Position numbers and translations under genes: made by a program. Below, piece by piece: positions 7,478 to 8,665 of a stretch of 8,665 bases of DNA. Positions within the stretch are counted from its first letter, which is position 1. Each line of letters begins with the position of its first letter. The notes beneath the pieces were generated by a model. It ran no database searches and was not told the DNA's origin. It saw only the letters and a list, made by a program, of their open reading frames with translations. This stretch comes from a bacterium (lineage in GTDB: Bacteria > JAUVQV01 > DATDCY01), in assembly GCA_036524115.1 (NCBI GenBank), contig DATDCY010000300.1, forward strand, positions 1-8,665, given 5' to 3'.

Positions 7478-8032
7478 ATGAAGGAGCAGATCCGCAAGGT
7501 CGCAGCGCGCGTCCGCGAGCTGCGGGAGATCGCCGGAGTGCCGGCGGACGAACTGGCGAGCGAGCTGAAGGTCTCGGGTGCGGAGTACCGCGCGTTCGAG
7601 GACGGGGCGGCCGACATCCCGCTCGGCGTGCTCTGCGCCATCGCCGCGCGCTTCGGCGTCGAGCTGTCCACGCTGCTGACCGGCGAGATGCCGCGGCTGC
7701 ACGTCTACTCGGTGGTCCGCGCGGGGCAGGGGCCCTCGGTGGAGCGGCGCACGGAGCACCGCTACCAGAGCCTGGCGCCGAACTTCGCCCACAAGCGGGC
7801 CGAGCCGTTCATCGTCACGGTGGACCCGGCGCCGGCCGGGGGCGGCGCGCGCCCCGGCGCGCACCCCGGGCAGGAGTTCCACTACCTGCTCGAGGGGGAG
7901 CTGGCCGTCGACATCGGCGGGCACGAGGTGCTGCTGCACCCCGGCGACGCGCTCTACTTCGACGCCGGCCTGCCGCACACGCTGCGGGCGGCGGGCACCG
8001 CGAGCGCGCGCCTGCTCGCCGTCGTCCTCTAG
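7478..8032 (+). CDS. XRE-family regulator with cupin sensor domain (XRE2)
   Basis: This 184-residue protein has the same architecture as the divergent XRE1: helix-turn-helix at about 8-66 (VRELREIAGVPADELASELK, then SGAEYRAFEDG) and a cupin at about 108-183. The cupin carries HPGQEFHYLLEGEL (H129, E133, H135) and a downstream LPH (H167), so possible metal or ligand residues are intact. Sequence similarity to XRE1 is low outside the motifs, so this is not a recent local duplication. ATG start with GGAGG six bases upstream. The synthetase gene starts ten bases after the stop, so XRE2 is likely its dedicated regulator. The ligand is unknown. Confidence 0.87.
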   Translation: MKEQIRKVAARVRELREIAGVPADELASELKVSGAEYRAFEDGAADIPLGVLCAIAARFGVELSTLLTGEMPRLHVYSVVRAGQGPSVERRTEHRYQSLAPNFAHKRAEPFIVTVDPAPAGGGARPGAHPGQEFHYLLEGELAVDIGGHEVLLHPGDALYFDAGLPHTLRAAGTASARLLAVVL

Positions 8033-8035
8033 GAG
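8031..8035 (+). promoter_or_regulatory. Ribosome binding site overlapping the XRE2 stop codon
   Basis: AGGAG begins at the second base of the XRE2 TAG stop and lies seven bases before the GTG at 8043. It fixes that start and implies coupled translation of regulator and synthetase. Confidence 0.7.
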
Positions 8036-8042
8036 CGGCCCC

Positions 8043-8609
8043 GTGGAGATTCTCTCGCGCTTCCTGCCGCGGGCGGAGTTCTCGTCGTACGACGATTTCT
8101 TCTCGAACTTCCGCGTCGAAGTCCCCGCCGGCTTCAACTTCGCCTTCGACGTCGTCGACGAGCGCGCGGCTCGGACGCCGCAGGCGCCCGCGCTGGTCTG
8201 GTGCGACCCCGACGGGCGCGAGGCCGCGTTCACGTTCGCCGACGTGAAGGCGTGGAGCGACCGCGCGGCCAACGTCTTCGCCGCCGCCGGCGTGAAGAAG
8301 GGCGACGCGGTCATGCTCGTGCTCAAGCGCCGCTACGAGTACTGGTTCGCGCTGCTGGGCCTGCACAAGCTCGGCGCCGTGGCCATCCCCGCCACGCACC
8401 TGCTGCGCGAGAAGGACATCGTCTACCGCGTGCGGGCGGCGAAGATCGGCGCGATCGTCAGCGTCGGCGAGCCCGGGCTGCTCGCGCACGTCGACGCGGC
8501 GGCGGCGCAGTGCCCCGAGCTGCGCGTGAAGGCGCACGTCGGCGGCGGCGCGCGCCCGGGGTGGCTGGACTTCTCGGCGGCATCGTGGTTCATGGCTCTT
8601 CTCCGGTAA
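8043..8609 (+). CDS. MACS-like AMP-forming acyl-CoA synthetase, N-terminal fragment, broken
   Basis: Only 188 codons are read before a TAA, against about 550 in intact enzymes. The N-terminal part matches the medium-chain acyl-CoA/acetyl-CoA synthetase (MACS) group: FNFAFDVVDERAARTPQAPALVWCD, FTFADVKAWSDRAANVF, KGDAVMLVLKRRYEYWFALLGLHKLGAVAIPATH and DIVYRVRAAKIGAIVS. The phosphate loop, core motifs and catalytic Lys would lie beyond the break and are absent from the window. Family-like sequence runs to about GWLDFSA (8559-8579); after it come WFMALLR and the stop, unlike the family. The break coincides with a fall in GC content and with the left arm of an inverted repeat. The gene is therefore disrupted in the genome or joined to foreign sequence during assembly. 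The start is GTG with AGGAG upstream. Confidence 0.8.
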   Translation: MEILSRFLPRAEFSSYDDFFSNFRVEVPAGFNFAFDVVDERAARTPQAPALVWCDPDGREAAFTFADVKAWSDRAANVFAAAGVKKGDAVMLVLKRRYEYWFALLGLHKLGAVAIPATHLLREKDIVYRVRAAKIGAIVSVGEPGLLAHVDAAAAQCPELRVKAHVGGGARPGWLDFSAASWFMALLR

Positions 8610-8665
8610 CTGCCGCGACCTGCACATGCCTTCCTTCGACGCTTGTCACGTACTCAACCACGATG
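8581..8665. repeat. 10-bp perfect inverted repeat bounding the window end
   Basis: CATCGTGGTT (8581-8590) and AACCACGATG (8656-8665) are exact reverse complements, 65 bases apart, and the right arm is the very last 10 bases. Sequence just inside the arms does not pair. The repeat could continue beyond the window, since outward extension of the right arm cannot be seen. Confidence 0.6.
8594..8665. other. Anomalous low-GC tail; possible ISL3-type element end or chimeric join
   Basis: These 72 bases have about 58% GC by hand count, clearly below the flanking gene. They begin GGCTCTTC, resembling the GGCTCTT-type outer end known for ISL3-family insertion sequences, but no transposase is in the window and the eight preceding bases (TGGTTCAT) cannot be tested as a target duplication. 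The minus strand is open from 8664 and ends at TGA 8592-8590, and one plus frame is also open to the edge. I do not recognise a product. Confidence 0.35.

Noticed and set aside
8626-8665. Plus-strand ATG at 8626 as the start of a new gene
   Set aside because: Only 13 codons are visible, there is no ribosome binding site, and the local sequence is of uncertain origin.

Overview
The window is a very GC-rich bacterial chromosome segment, packed with genes and without any RNA gene, CRISPR array or complete mobile element that I can see. An outer-membrane protease, a Sec-exported envelope protein and several XRE-cupin/acyl-CoA-synthetase pairs point to a Gram-negative, probably environmental lineage. 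A deltaproteobacterium-like or related uncultured phylum is my inference from gene content; no marker gene fixes it.

Layout. Positions 1-1996 (+) hold a tight cluster: the end of a dienelactone-hydrolase-type alpha/beta hydrolase, a type I phosphoribosyltransferase, and a divergent ribose-phosphate pyrophosphokinase that starts in the stop codon of the gene before it. This cluster collides head-on, with an 18-bp overlap, with a four-domain S1 RNA-binding protein on the minus strand (1979-3184). Upstream of that on the same strand is a secreted SH3b protein with a Trp/Tyr/Gly-rich and Arg-Arg-rich tail (3248-3880). Divergent from it is an omptin-family outer-membrane protease (4033-5046) whose recognisable active site is accompanied by a perfect EF-hand calcium loop inserted in an extracellular loop.

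Positions 5061-8609 form a mirror-image system. Two XRE-cupin regulators diverge from a 180-bp intergenic region, and each is followed directly by an AMP-forming acyl-CoA synthetase: XRE1 to an ACSF2/FadD-like enzyme on the minus strand, and XRE2 to a MACS-like enzyme on the plus strand. The intergenic region has an AT-rich palindromic block (GGGTTTT / AAAACCC / GGGTTTT half-sites) lying over the -10 region of a consensus minus-strand promoter. This suggests a shared operator controlling activation of two kinds of carboxylic acid.

The second synthetase is broken after about 180 residues. From about 8581-8594 to the end the base composition drops, the frame stops, and the last 10 bases are the exact reverse complement of 8581-8590. 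This tail is either an insertion-sequence end, an invertible or foldback segment, or a chimeric assembly end.

Best candidates for novelty: the calcium-loop omptin with its neighbouring dibasic-rich exported protein, the twin regulator-synthetase locus with its shared operator, and the anomalous tail.
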